Assembly: GCF_017355365.1 (NCBI RefSeq)
Contig: NZ_JADIJR010000015.1
Span: 17,124 to 81,123 of the forward strand
Reading direction: 5' to 3'
Length of the DNA: 64,000 nt
Origin: Microbacterium sp. SD291
GTDB lineage: Bacteria > Actinomycetota > Actinomycetes > Actinomycetales > Microbacteriaceae
Part shown: piece after piece, positions 51,937 through 60,674 of the stretch
Layout of the letters: each line of letters begins with the position of its first letter
Position numbering within the stretch: position 1 is the stretch's first letter
The notes under the pieces: model-generated
Databases searched by the model: none
What the model saw: the letters and a program-made list of their open reading frames with translations, nothing else
What the model was told of the DNA's origin: nothing
Position numbers and translations under genes: made by a program

Positions 51937-53405
51937 GAGGTCTGCGACCCCTCCACCCATGCCAGGTACTCGTCGGTCACGGTGCCGGTGACGTAGCGGC
52001 CGTCGAAGCAGCTCATGTCGAGCTCGGTGAGCGCGGACCCCTCGGTGATCGCGGCCTTGAGGTCTTCGACCTCCTGGTAGACGAGGTGGTCGCAGCCGAG
52101 CTCCTCGGCGATCTCCGGGATCGTCCTGTCGTGCGCGATCAGCTCGTGACGCGACGGCATGTTGATGCCGTAGACGTGCGGATGCCGTACGGGCGGCGCC
52201 GCCGAGGCGAAGGTCACCGACTTCGCGCCGGCATCCCTCGCCATCTGGATGATCTGCTTCGAGGTCGTGCCGCGCACGATCGAGTCGTCGATGAGCAGCA
52301 CGTTCTTGCCGCGGAACTCGGCGGACATCGCGTTCAGCTTCTGTCGCACGCTCTTCTTGCGGACCGCCTGCCCGGGCATGATGAAGGTGCGGCCGACGTA
52401 GCGGTTCTTGTAGAAGCCCTCGCGGTACTCGATGCCGAGCTTGCGGGCGACCTCCATCGCGGCGGGCCGTGAGGAGTCGGGGATCGGCATGACCACGTCG
52501 ATCTCGTCCATGGGCACGTGCTTCGCGATCGTGTCGGCGAGACGGTCGCCCATGCGCAGGCGCGACTCGTAGACCGAGATGCCGTTCATGATCGAGTCGG
52601 GACGGGCGAGGTAGACGTACTCGAACGCGCACGGTGCGAGCGTCGGGTTCGCGGCGCACTGCCGGCTGTGCAGCTCGCCGTCGCTCGTGATGAAGACGGC
52701 TTCGCCCGGCTCGACCTCGCGGATCACCTCGTAGTCGGCGTTCTCCAGCACGAGAGACTCGCTCGCGACGACCCACTCGTCGCGGCCCTCGGCTCCTGGG
52801 ACGGTCGAGGAGCGGCGGCCGAGGATGAGGGGGCGGATGCCGAACGGGTCGCGGAACGCCAGCAGGCCGTAGCCGGCGATCACGGCGATCACGGCGTACG
52901 CGCCCTCGATGCGCTCGTGCGTGCGGGCGACGGCCTCGAACACGCGCTCGGGATCGAGGTCGACCGCGGAGGTCGTGGTCTGCAGCTCGCCGGCGAGGAC
53001 GTTCAGCAGCAGCTCGGTGTCGCTGGACGAGTTCAGGTGGCGGCGGTCGCGCTTGGCCATCTCGGCGGTCAGCTCACGCGTGTTGGTGAGGTTGCCGTTG
53101 TGGATGAGGATGATGCCGTACGGCGCGTTCACGTAGAACGGCTGCATCTCCTCCTCACTGGAGGCGGTGCCCTTGGTGGCGTAGCGGACGTGACCGAGGC
53201 CCACGTTGCCGAGCAGCGAGCGCATGTCGCGGGTGCGGAACGCCTCGCGCACCATCCCCTGCGCCTTCGCGTTGTGCATGACGCCGTTCGTCTCCGCCGT
53301 CGCGATGCCCGTGGCGTCCTGGCCGCGGTGCTGCAGCAGAAGGAGAGCGTCGTAGATGTCCTGGTTGACCGGGGCCGTTCCGACCATTCCGACGATGCCG
53401 CACAT
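51933..53405 (-). CDS. purF: Amidophosphoribosyltransferase
   Basis: This 490-residue enzyme makes phosphoribosylamine from PRPP and glutamine, the first committed step of purine synthesis. MCGIVG places the nucleophilic Cys at position 2 with no propeptide. LGHVRYATKG and HNGNLTN belong to the glutaminase half. VLLIDDSIVRGTTS is the PRPP-binding loop. Cysteines at SRQCAAN and MSCFDG correspond to two ligands of the B. subtilis 4Fe-4S cluster, but the partner Cys just before the last one appears to be missing, so a complete cluster is doubtful. It lies 23 nt downstream of purM, in one operon. Confidence 0.98.
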   Translation of the reverse strand: MCGIVGMVGTAPVNQDIYDALLLLQHRGQDATGIATAETNGVMHNAKAQGMVREAFRTRDMRSLLGNVGLGHVRYATKGTASSEEEMQPFYVNAPYGIILIHNGNLTNTRELTAEMAKRDRRHLNSSSDTELLLNVLAGELQTTTSAVDLDPERVFEAVARTHERIEGAYAVIAVIAGYGLLAFRDPFGIRPLILGRRSSTVPGAEGRDEWVVASESLVLENADYEVIREVEPGEAVFITSDGELHSRQCAANPTLAPCAFEYVYLARPDSIMNGISVYESRLRMGDRLADTIAKHVPMDEIDVVMPIPDSSRPAAMEVARKLGIEYREGFYKNRYVGRTFIMPGQAVRKKSVRQKLNAMSAEFRGKNVLLIDDSIVRGTTSKQIIQMARDAGAKSVTFASAAPPVRHPHVYGINMPSRHELIAHDRTIPEIAEELGCDHLVYQEVEDLKAAITEGSALTELDMSCFDGRYVTGTVTDEYLAWVEGSQTS

Positions 53406-53428
53406 GGGTTGTCTGTGTATCCGTTTCT

Positions 53429-54538
53429 TCAGTGAGACGAGTAGGCGCCCACGAGGCGCACCGCTCCGCCGTCGACGCCCTTGGCGCCCTGTTCGAACTC
53501 TCCGGCCGGACGTGCGCCGAAGCCCACCGTCCCGACCTGCCATGCAGGCATGCCCTCCGCCTCGAGGGCGGCGATCGCGGCGTCCTTCTTGTCTGCGGCG
53601 ATCACCGCGAGGAAGCCGATGCCGAGGTTCCAGGTGCCCTCCGCGGACTCCAGCGTGGAGCCGGCGATGTCGCTGAGCACGCGGAAGACGGGGCTCGGCG
53701 ACCAGGAGCTGCGGTCGACCTCCGCCCAGCTGCCCTGCGGGAGCACACGCGCGAGGTTCGCCGCGATGCCGCCGCCGGTGACGTGGCTGAGCGAGTGGAC
53801 GCCGCCGCGGAGGGTGTCGATCAGGCGCAGCAGCGGGAGCGTGTAGAGGCGGGTCGGCTCGAGCAGCGCCTCGCCCCACGTGGTGCCGAAGTCGGCGGCG
53901 TTGTCGCCGTAGCCGATGCCGGCGTTGGTGACGATGTGCCGGACGAGCGAGTAGCCGTTGGAGTGCAGGCCGCTGGAGGCGATGGCGAGCACGACGTCGC
54001 CGTCCTGCACGCGCTCGGCGCCGAGGATCGCGTCGGCCTCGACCACGCCGGTCGCAGCCCCCGCGACGTCGTAGTCGCGCGCGCCGAGGAGCCCGGGGTG
54101 CTCGGCCGTCTCGCCGCCGACGAGGGCGGTGCCGGTGGCGGAGCACGCCTCGGCGATGCCGCGCACGATGTCGGCGATGCGCTGCGGGAACACCTTGCCG
54201 CACGCGATGTAGTCGGTCATGAAGAGCGGCTTCGCGCCCACGACGACGATGTCATCGACGACCATGCCGACCAGGTCCTGGCCGATCGTGTCGTGCTTGT
54301 CGATCGCCTGCGCGATGGCGACCTTCGTGCCGACGCCGTCGGTGCTGCTGGCGAGCAGCGGTCGACGGTAGCCGAGCAGCGCGCTGGCGTCGAACAGGCC
54401 GGCGAATCCGCCGACACCGCCCAGCACTTCAGGGCCGTGCGTCGCGCGCACGGAAGACTTCATCAGCTCGACGGCGAGATCACCTGCAGCGGTGTCGACG
54501 CCGGCTTCGGAATAGGGATTGGTGGGGGAGGCAGCCAC
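53429..54538 (-). CDS. purM: Phosphoribosylformylglycinamidine cyclo-ligase (AIR synthetase)
   Basis: This 369-residue ATP-dependent enzyme closes the imidazole ring (FGAM to AIR), step 5 of purine synthesis. SSTDGVGTK (about residue 65), VVDDIVVVGAKPLFMTDY, GGETAEHPG and ASSGLHSNGYS are PurM hallmarks. VTGGGIAANLARVLP is the C-terminal glycine-rich motif. The GTG at 54538 lies 6 nt from TAGGAT (complement of 54545-54550), so it is leaderless and heads the purM-purF operon. Confidence 0.98.
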   Translation of the reverse strand: MAASPTNPYSEAGVDTAAGDLAVELMKSSVRATHGPEVLGGVGGFAGLFDASALLGYRRPLLASSTDGVGTKVAIAQAIDKHDTIGQDLVGMVVDDIVVVGAKPLFMTDYIACGKVFPQRIADIVRGIAEACSATGTALVGGETAEHPGLLGARDYDVAGAATGVVEADAILGAERVQDGDVVLAIASSGLHSNGYSLVRHIVTNAGIGYGDNAADFGTTWGEALLEPTRLYTLPLLRLIDTLRGGVHSLSHVTGGGIAANLARVLPQGSWAEVDRSSWSPSPVFRVLSDIAGSTLESAEGTWNLGIGFLAVIAADKKDAAIAALEAEGMPAWQVGTVGFGARPAGEFEQGAKGVDGGAVRLVGAYSSH

Positions 54539-54663
54539 ATCTCGATCCTACCGTCCGGGCGACCCGGGTTTCCCCGCGCGGCTTCGCCCCTCCCGACCCG
54601 GTCGGCGCGCGCCGGTGAATCGGCGAGCACCCCCTCGGGCCGCCGATCTCATACGATGGGGCC

Positions 54664-55269
54664 ATGTCCGACAAGCCGCAGTGGCTGATCCGAGAAGACG
54701 CGAGCGTGCCGGTGCTCCTCGCGCTCGCTCTGCGGCAGTCGCTCGGCATCCGCGTGCCGGAGGACCTGCCGAGCCTGCGGGACCTGCCGGTGCGGGCGCC
54801 GGATGCGGCGGAGGCGTCGCAGGCCCTCGAATCCCAGTGGCTGGACTACTGGGACATGACCGTCGAGCCGCGCGCGCACCCGTCCGAGGTCCCGCTCGAG
54901 CTCGTCGACGGCTTCGACACCCTCGTCGCGCTGCCGTCGAAGGGCGCGGAGGAGCTGGCGAGCGCGATCGTCCCGCACGCGGCATCCGGTCTTCGCTATG
55001 CGCATGCCGCCCACGACCGCTACGTCTCCTCCATGAAGAGCCACACCGGCGGCGATGCCTACCGTGCGTACGCGAGTGCGATCGCCGAGTTCGAGCGCGA
55101 GATCGGGCGCCGGGCGCACTCGTTCGAACTGAACGTGCAGGTGCTGCCGTTCACGCAGCGGGGGGTGTGGTGGATCGGTGCGCTCACGGTCGCCGTGACC
55201 GACGGGCTGCGGCGGGACATCGTGGCGTTCGACGCCGCGATCCGGCCGATCATCGCCGAACTGGCGTGA
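54664..55269 (+). CDS. Conserved-looking protein of unknown function
   Basis: I do not recognise this 201-residue protein. It is acidic in the middle, has WLIREDASVPVLLALALRQSLG near the start and FELNVQVLPFTQRGVWWIGALTVAVTDGLRRD near the end (quoted in part: VLPFTQRGVWWIG), and lacks signal peptide and clear membrane segments. It starts with ATG 6 nt after TACGAT (54652-54657), a leaderless promoter, which supports its reality. Its stop (55267-55269) directly abuts the stop of the converging membrane-protein gene. Confidence 0.75.
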   Translation: MSDKPQWLIREDASVPVLLALALRQSLGIRVPEDLPSLRDLPVRAPDAAEASQALESQWLDYWDMTVEPRAHPSEVPLELVDGFDTLVALPSKGAEELASAIVPHAASGLRYAHAAHDRYVSSMKSHTGGDAYRAYASAIAEFEREIGRRAHSFELNVQVLPFTQRGVWWIGALTVAVTDGLRRDIVAFDAAIRPIIAELA

Positions 55270-55584
55270 TCAGTCGCCCTCGACGACGGTCTCGCGATCC
55301 ACACGCACGACGCGGTCGTGCCTACGCGCGGCGCGCTCCATGATCAGGCCTGCGACGCCGCCGAGGGCGAGGCCGATCGGCACCGTCCACAGCAGCAGGA
55401 ACCCGAAGACCTGCTCGGGCGGGTAGACCACGTCGAGGGTCTGGGACTCCTCGTAGCTGCCGACCATCGTGAGGATGCCGGCCGCGATGATGCCGAGCAC
55501 GACTCCGACACCCATGAGCACGCCGTAGCGCGGCACGCGGCGAACGGTCGCCTCGACCGTCTGGTGGGAATCGGTGTGAGCCAT
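55270..55584 (-). CDS. Small two-segment membrane protein of unknown function
   Basis: This 104-residue protein has two hydrophobic segments (YGVLMGVGVVLGIIAAGILTMVG, about residues 20-42; VFGFLLLWTVPIGLALGGVAGLIM, about 60-83) between a polar N-terminus and a basic C-terminus (RAARRHDRVVRVDRE). The layout is that of a hairpin membrane protein with both ends in the cytoplasm. I do not recognise a family. It converges on the unknown gene at 54664 with no intergenic base. Confidence 0.75.
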   Translation of the reverse strand: MAHTDSHQTVEATVRRVPRYGVLMGVGVVLGIIAAGILTMVGSYEESQTLDVVYPPEQVFGFLLLWTVPIGLALGGVAGLIMERAARRHDRVVRVDRETVVEGD

Positions 55585-55625
55585 GAATCCATTGTCCCAC
55601 CGTTGCTCGCCGGCGGCATCCGTAT

Positions 55626-55997
55626 TCAGGGCCGCAGCGGCAGGACGTCGGCCAGGTCGGCGCGGATGCCGGAGGCGAGCACGCGACCGGATGCCGCGGC
55701 ATCCGCCCAGGCCTCACCACCCGTGGCGACGGCGATCCAGGTCGCCGGGTCCATCTCGACCACGTTCGGCGGGGTGCCGCGGGTGTGCCGCGGGCCCTGG
55801 ATCACCTGCACCGCGCCGAACGGCGGCACCCTGACCTCGACACTGTTCCCCGGCGCCTTCTCGTCGAGCAGCTGGAGCAGGTAGCGCACCGCGGTGGCGA
55901 GGTCGATGCGCATGGGCTTGGAGCCTGCGGCATCCGCTGCGCGCACCGACTCGAGTGCCGCACGTCCGTCGGCGATGTCGATCTTCCTCGGAGCCAT
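55626..55997 (-). CDS. Sterol-carrier-family (MySCP-like) protein
   Basis: This 123-residue protein has a helical start and an SCP2-type end: [40 protein letters not shown], in parts [21 protein letters not shown], and [35 protein letters not shown], where the EMD-x-x-TW pattern is usual. It may bind lipids. It is divergent from the Nudix gene; AGGGTA (56004-56009), read leftwards as TACCCT, lies 6 nt from its ATG, so leaderless. Confidence 0.88.
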   Translation of the reverse strand: MAPRKIDIADGRAALESVRAADAAGSKPMRIDLATAVRYLLQLLDEKAPGNSVEVRVPPFGAVQVIQGPRHTRGTPPNVVEMDPATWIAVATGGEAWADAAASGRVLASGIRADLADVLPLRP

Positions 55998-56055
55998 GCA
56001 TTCAGGGTAGGCGCCCCTCGCCCCGGGCGCGCCTGGCGGGCATAGGCTCGGGCTG

Positions 56056-56736
56056 ATGACTTCGAACGCCGAGACGCTGCAGGGGGCGCGAGCCGAGCTG
56101 CTCGCCGCAGCGCCGGCGAGCGCGGAGTGGCCGAAGCGCTTCGTGCCGCTCGTCGGCCGTGCGCATCCCGCGGCGGTGCTCGTGCTGTTCGGGCGGCTCG
56201 ACACCATCCCGGCCCGCGCGGACGACTCGACCGTCGCCGCCGATCTCGACGTGCTGCTCCAGCGCCGCGCGGCGACGCTCTCGTCGCACCCCGGGCAGGT
56301 GTCGTTCCCGGGCGGACGCCGGGAGGACGACGACGCCGATGCGGCCGCGACCGCGCTCCGTGAGGCGGAGGAGGAGACCGGACTCGATCCGGACGGGGTC
56401 GAGGTGCTGGCGACGCTGTCGGAGCTGCCGGTCGCCCCGAGCAACTATCTGGTGACCCCGGTGCTCGGCTGGTGGCACTCCCCGTCGCGCGTCGTCGCGA
56501 TCGACCATGCCGAGACCGTCGACGTGTTCCGGGTGCCGGTCGCCCAGCTGCTCGATCCGGACATCCGCTTCACGTCCACGATCTCCCGGATGGGCCGCAC
56601 CTGGCGCGGTCCCGCCTTCGACGTCGACGGCACGATCGTGTGGGGCTTCACCGCCATGGTGCTCGACGCCCTGTTCGACGCGACCGGATGGACGATCCCG
56701 TGGGATCCGTCGGTCGAGCGGCCGATCGAGCTCTGA
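56056..56736 (+). CDS. Nudix hydrolase, CoA pyrophosphatase type
   Basis: This 226-residue hydrolase cleaves CoA or acyl-CoA to phosphopantetheine and 3',5'-[25 protein letters not shown] fits the CoAse motif LLTxR...HxGQVxFPGG, and [12 protein letters not shown] completes the Nudix box; one acidic position in the box reads Asp instead of Glu. An N-terminal helix (about 30 residues) precedes it. It starts at ATG 7 nt after TAGGCT (56043-56048), leaderless. The gene ends inside the first unit of a 15-bp tandem repeat. Confidence 0.92.
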   Translation: MTSNAETLQGARAELLAAAPASAEWPKRFVPLVGRAHPAAVLVLFGRLDTIPARADDSTVAADLDVLLQRRAATLSSHPGQVSFPGGRREDDDADAAATALREAEEETGLDPDGVEVLATLSELPVAPSNYLVTPVLGWWHSPSRVVAIDHAETVDVFRVPVAQLLDPDIRFTSTISRMGRTWRGPAFDVDGTIVWGFTAMVLDALFDATGWTIPWDPSVERPIEL

Positions 56737-56778
56737 CCGGCCCCGTCCTGACCGGCTCCGTCCTGACCGGCTCCGTCC
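56734..56778. repeat. Three tandem 15-bp repeats at the Nudix stop
   Basis: Units TGACCGGCCCCGTCC, TGACCGGCTCCGTCC and TGACCGGCTCCGTCC lie at 56734-56748, 56749-56763 and 56764-56778. The TGA of the first is the stop codon of the Nudix gene. Confidence 0.9.
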
Positions 56779-56790
56779 CGACCTCTCCGT

Positions 56791-56870
56791 CATAACTCCG
56801 GAGATCCGGGCCGGTTCGCGCTGTGAACGGCCTGAACCGGCTCGTTCGCGGTCGGTTTTCCGGAGTTATG
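56791..56870. repeat. Inverted-repeat unit A upstream of purD
   Basis: CATAACTCCGGA (56791-56802) pairs perfectly with TCCGGAGTTATG (56859-56870) across 56 nt. Inside, GCCGGTTC and GAACCGGC form a second stem. It shares its outer arm ending with unit B at 56900. Confidence 0.85.
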
Positions 56871-56899
56871 GCCCCGCGGCCTCGCGCATCCTCATCCAC

Positions 56900-56975
56900 A
56901 ACTCCTCAGGATCGCCGGATTCTGCCCCGAACACCCCGGTTTCGGCCAGCACGCACCGGATCCTGAGGAGTTATG
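56900..56975. repeat. Inverted-repeat unit B upstream of purD
   Basis: AACTCCTCAGGATC (56900-56913) pairs perfectly with GATCCTGAGGAGTT (56959-56972) across 45 nt, then ATG follows as in unit A's right end. CCGAA/TTCGG forms an inner stem. It ends about 30 bp before the purD -10 box (57003-57008). Confidence 0.85.
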
Positions 56976-57014
56976 AACCGAAACGCGGCGCACGAGCGTC
57001 GGTAGTCTGGAGGG

Positions 57015-58292
57015 GTGAAGATTCTCGTCCTCGGTTCCGGTGCCCGTGAGCACGCGATCATCCTCGCCCTGCGGGCCGAGCAGACGGAGCACGAGATCTT
57101 CGTCGCCCCCGGCAACGCGGGCATCGCGCAGGATGCCGCACCGGTCGCGGTCGATCCTCTCGACGGCGCCGCGGTCACCGCGTTCGCGAACGAGCACGCG
57201 ATCGACCTCGTGGTGATCGGCCCCGAGGCGCCGCTCGTCGCCGGCGTCGCCGATGTGCTGCGCTCGCACGGGATCCCCGTGTTCGGGCCAGGTAAGGCCG
57301 CAGCGCAGCTCGAGGGATCGAAGTCGTTCGCGAAGCGGATCATGGACGCAGCGGGAGTTCCCACCGGTCGCGCGGTCCGTGCGGCGACGGTCGCCGAGGT
57401 CGAGGCCGCGTTCGACGAGCTGGGCGCTCCGCACGTCGTGAAGGCCGACGGCCTCGCCGCGGGCAAGGGCGTCATCGTCACCTCCGACCGCGCCGAGGCG
57501 CTCGCGCACGCCGAGCACTACCTGCCGCAGGGGCCGATCCTGGTCGAGGAGTTCCTCTCCGGCCCCGAGGTCTCGCTGTTCTTCCTCAGCGACGGCGACA
57601 GCGTGCGTGCGCTCAGCCCCGCGCAGGACTTCAAACGCGCGCTCGACGGCGACGAGGGCCCCAACACGGGCGGCATGGGCGCCTACTCGCCGCTGCCGTG
57701 GCTCGCCGAGCAGTTCGGCAGCGAGCAGGCGTTCGTCGAGGAGGTCACCCGCGACGTCGCGCTTCCCGTGATCCGCCAGCTCGACTCCGAGGGCACGCCG
57801 TTCATCGGACTCCTGTACGCGGGACTCATCCTGACCCCGGCCGGCGTCCGCGTGATCGAGTTCAACGCCCGCTTCGGCGACCCCGAGACGCAGATCGTGC
57901 TGCCGCGCCTGGTCACCCCGCTGTCGCAGCTGCTGTTCGCCGCGGCATCCGGCACTCTGGAGGACCAGCCGGTTCCTGTGTTCAGCGACGACGTCGCCAT
58001 CACGGTCGTGCTCGCCAGCGAGGGGTATCCGGATGCTCCGCAGACGGGCCGTCCGATCGAGGGGCTCGAAGAGGCCGCAGCCGTCGAGGGCGTGCGCCTC
58101 GTGCACGCCGCGACCGCGTCGCCGGATGCCCCCGGCGGCTCGCCGATCGCGACCGGTGGTCGCGTGCTCAACGTCGTCGCCGTGGCATCCGACTTCCGCA
58201 CCGCCCGCGACCGCGCCTACGAGGCGATCGGCCGCATCCGCCTGGACGGCTCGCACTACCGCACCGACATCGCCGCCCGCGTCGCGGAGTAG
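57015..58292 (+). CDS. purD: Phosphoribosylamine-glycine ligase (GAR synthetase)
   Basis: This 425-residue ATP-grasp enzyme joins glycine to phosphoribosylamine, the step right after PurF. GSGAREHAI at the start, VVIGPEAPLVAGVADVL, FGPGKAAAQLEGSKSFAK, KADGLAAGKGVIV (ATP lid) and VIEFNARFGDPETQ (metal site, about residue 290) are all present. The GTG start at 57015 is 6 nt from TAGTCT (57003-57008), so leaderless. Two inverted-repeat units sit just upstream and might be regulatory. It is not in an operon with purM/purF, which run the other way. Confidence 0.98.
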   Translation: MKILVLGSGAREHAIILALRAEQTEHEIFVAPGNAGIAQDAAPVAVDPLDGAAVTAFANEHAIDLVVIGPEAPLVAGVADVLRSHGIPVFGPGKAAAQLEGSKSFAKRIMDAAGVPTGRAVRAATVAEVEAAFDELGAPHVVKADGLAAGKGVIVTSDRAEALAHAEHYLPQGPILVEEFLSGPEVSLFFLSDGDSVRALSPAQDFKRALDGDEGPNTGGMGAYSPLPWLAEQFGSEQAFVEEVTRDVALPVIRQLDSEGTPFIGLLYAGLILTPAGVRVIEFNARFGDPETQIVLPRLVTPLSQLLFAAASGTLEDQPVPVFSDDVAITVVLASEGYPDAPQTGRPIEGLEEAAAVEGVRLVHAATASPDAPGGSPIATGGRVLNVVAVASDFRTARDRAYEAIGRIRLDGSHYRTDIAARVAE

Positions 58293-58340
58293 GCGGCCGC
58301 ACGATCAGGGCTCGGCCCCATCCGGCCGTGCACAACGGCG

Positions 58341-58366
58341 GATGCCGGGTTCGACTCGCCGGCATC
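58341..58366. terminator. Hairpin downstream of purD
   Basis: GATGCCGG (58341-58348) pairs with CCGGCATC (58359-58366) about 50 nt past the purD stop. There is no T tract. The rest of 58293-58490 shows only further GC-rich short repeats. Confidence 0.5.
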
Positions 58367-58490
58367 GACTCTCGATCCGTCGGCGCGTCGCTCACGATCT
58401 CTGAAGCTGTGCACCGGCGACGGGTCGTCGCACCCGGCCGGACGAGACGCGGCCCGGCCGGGTCCGGCTGGACCGTCGGAACGGCCCCCT

Positions 58491-59021
58491 CTACAGCGCG
58501 ACCCAGTACCGGCGCAGCAGCGCGTGCCCGCGTTCCGTCTGGTCGCTGATGTCCTGAAGCACGCCGCCGGCGCCCTCGATCGTGCGCGCCGAGCCGATGT
58601 TGTCGTCGTCGCACGTGATCAGCACGCGGTCGAGGCCGATCTCGCGGGCGCGGTCGAGAGCCAGGGCCAGCGCAGCCGACGCGCAGCCCTGCCGCCGCCG
58701 GGAGGCGCGGACCGCGTAGCCGATGTGTCCGCCGGCCTCGCGCAGCCATTCGTTCAGGTCGTGCCGGAAGGACAGGAAGCCGACCACCTCGCCGTCATCG
58801 ACGATCCAGTAGAGGTCGTTGTGCACCGACCCCTCGGGAAGCTTCGCCGTCGTGTCGGAGAGCAGGTCCGACTTCTCGATGAGCGCGTCGAGCGTCGCAC
58901 GATCAGGGGTCACCGGAGCGTTCAGACCCGAACCGTCGATGTGGTCGTCGCCGAATTCGGCGGCGGCCTCCGCCCAGCTTTCGAAGAGGTCGGTGGTGGG
59001 CCGGATGAGCTCGATCGTCAT
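58491..59021 (-). CDS. GNAT-family N-acetyltransferase
   Basis: This 176-residue acetyltransferase has the acetyl-CoA loop GYAVRASRRRQGCASAALALAL (Q/RxxGxA, about residues 102-122), preceded by the strand WIVDDGEVVGFLSFRHDL and followed by VLITCDDDNIGSARTIEGAGGVL, a typical GNAT C-terminal block with the Asn and the GG turn. The target is unknown. The N-terminal ELIRPTTDLFESWAEAAAEFGDDHIDGSG is like that of predicted acetyltransferases of the COG3981 type. Confidence 0.9.
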   Translation of the reverse strand: MTIELIRPTTDLFESWAEAAAEFGDDHIDGSGLNAPVTPDRATLDALIEKSDLLSDTTAKLPEGSVHNDLYWIVDDGEVVGFLSFRHDLNEWLREAGGHIGYAVRASRRRQGCASAALALALDRAREIGLDRVLITCDDDNIGSARTIEGAGGVLQDISDQTERGHALLRRYWVAL

Positions 59022-59080
59022 CGGTCGAGCACATCACACGGACGCCACGGCGACCAAACTCTCACCCGGCGACGGGTGCT

Positions 59081-60628
59081 TCACTCCGGGCGCGACGCGG
59101 CCGGGGTCGCAGCATCCGCCTTCTCGTACCGGCCGAGGAAGAGCGCCGCGACGAGCGCGACGGCCATGACGCAGGCGGGCAGCAGCATCGCCTGCGCCAT
59201 GCCCGCCGAGAAGCCCTCGGCCACCTGCGGCGGAAGCGAGCCGCCGCCGATTCCGGCGGGAGCGTCTGCGAGACCCGGCAGGTTCGCCTCGAGTCGCGCC
59301 TGCATGAACGCGGCGATGGATGCCGAGCCGATGACGGATCCGATGGTCCGCGTCGTGTTGTAGATGCCGGCGCCCGCCCCTGCCTGACGCGGAGTGAGCC
59401 TGCGCGTGGCGGTCGTCGCGAGCGGCCCCCACATCCCGGCGTTGCCGATGCCCATGAGCGCGGACGGCAGCAGGAACATCCAGATCTCGGTGTCCATGTC
59501 GAGCATCGTCGCGTACCAGAGCAGCGAGCCCACGACGCAGAGCAGGCCCGGGATCAGGATGATCCGCGGATCGAGCCGGTCGAGCAGCTTCCCCGCGGGC
59601 GGGGCGAGCACGCCCGACAGCACTGCCATGGGGATCAGCAGCAGCGCGGCCTGCGTCGGCGTGAGCTCGCGGGCGATCTGCAGGAAGAACATCAGCGGGA
59701 GCGACATGCTGGTGACCGCGAAGCCGACGGCGGCGATCGCGACGTTGGCGCCCGAGAAGTTGCGGTCGCGGAACAGGTCGAGCGGCACGAGCGGCTCGCT
59801 GCGCGTCCGCGCCTGCTGCACGATGAACGCGGCGAGCACGATGATCCCGGCGATGATGAGACCCCACACGGAGATCGGCCCCCAGATCACGCCCCAGTCG
59901 AACTTCTCCCCCTCCTGCAGACCGAAGACGATGAGGAACAGCGCGACTGCGCTCAGCACGACGCCGAACACGTCGAAGCGGTGCGGATGCGTCTCGAGTC
60001 TGGGCACCAGCATCCACGCCAGCACGAATCCGATGACGCCCACGGGGAGGTTCACGAAGAAGATCCACTCCCAGCCGAGAGCGTCGACCAGGAGGCCGCC
60101 GACCAGCGGGCCGACGAGCGTCGCCATGCCGGCGGTCGCGCCCCACAGCCCCATCGCGGCTCCGCGCCGCTCTGGCGGGAACGTGCGGGTGATGACCGCC
60201 ATGGTCTGCGGCGTCATGCAGGCGGCGCCGAGGCCCTGCACTGCGCGTGCGACGATCAGCCCCTCGAGGGTGGTCGAGAGTCCGCACCAGAGGGACGCGA
60301 GGGTGAAGATCGCGAGTCCGACGAGATAGATGTTCTTCGGCCCGAAGCGGTCACCGAGCCGGCCGGTGATCAGCAGCGGCACGGCGTAGGCGAGCAGGTA
60401 GGCGCTCGTCACCCACACGACGTTGTCGAGGTTGTTCGTCTCGGGGTCGAGCGCCGCCTTGATCGCCGGGTTCGCCACCGACACGATCGTGGTGTCGACC
60501 AGGATCATGAAGAATCCGATGACGAGCGCCCAGAGCGCGGGCCACGGGCTGGTCGGCCGGAGGAACGAGCCTGTGTTGCTGCTGACCGGGTCTCCGCTGG
60601 TGGGGATGCTGCTGCCGGGGGAAGTCAC
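59081..60628 (-). CDS. DHA2-family MFS drug exporter (EmrB/QacA-like)
   Basis: This 515-residue transporter has 14 predicted segments. LVDTTIVSVANPAIKAAL in segment 1, LLITGRLGDRFGPKNIYL (motif A), RAVQGLGAACMTPQTMAVITRTFPP and GPLVGGLLVDALGWEWIFFVNLPVG (motif C region) are diagnostic of DHA2 proton-drug antiporters. It should export organic cations or dyes. The GTG at 60628 lies 6 nt from TAGCGT (complement of 60635-60640), leaderless. No regulator is adjacent. Confidence 0.95.
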   Translation of the reverse strand: MTSPGSSIPTSGDPVSSNTGSFLRPTSPWPALWALVIGFFMILVDTTIVSVANPAIKAALDPETNNLDNVVWVTSAYLLAYAVPLLITGRLGDRFGPKNIYLVGLAIFTLASLWCGLSTTLEGLIVARAVQGLGAACMTPQTMAVITRTFPPERRGAAMGLWGATAGMATLVGPLVGGLLVDALGWEWIFFVNLPVGVIGFVLAWMLVPRLETHPHRFDVFGVVLSAVALFLIVFGLQEGEKFDWGVIWGPISVWGLIIAGIIVLAAFIVQQARTRSEPLVPLDLFRDRNFSGANVAIAAVGFAVTSMSLPLMFFLQIARELTPTQAALLLIPMAVLSGVLAPPAGKLLDRLDPRIILIPGLLCVVGSLLWYATMLDMDTEIWMFLLPSALMGIGNAGMWGPLATTATRRLTPRQAGAGAGIYNTTRTIGSVIGSASIAAFMQARLEANLPGLADAPAGIGGGSLPPQVAEGFSAGMAQAMLLPACVMAVALVAALFLGRYEKADAATPAASRPE

Positions 60629-60674
60629 GGCGCAACGCTACACCGGGCCCGCGACACCAGGACGCGGATGCCGT

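Noticed and set aside
51936..52776. Extended reading frame of the CynX-type MFS gene into purF
   Set aside because: The extension is a shadow of purF; GTGA coupling at 51933-51936 gives a sensible start.
58341..58366. Possible tRNA T-arm (GGGTTCGACTC in a stem)
   Set aside because: No acceptor, D or anticodon arms can be built around it; a terminator hairpin explains it.
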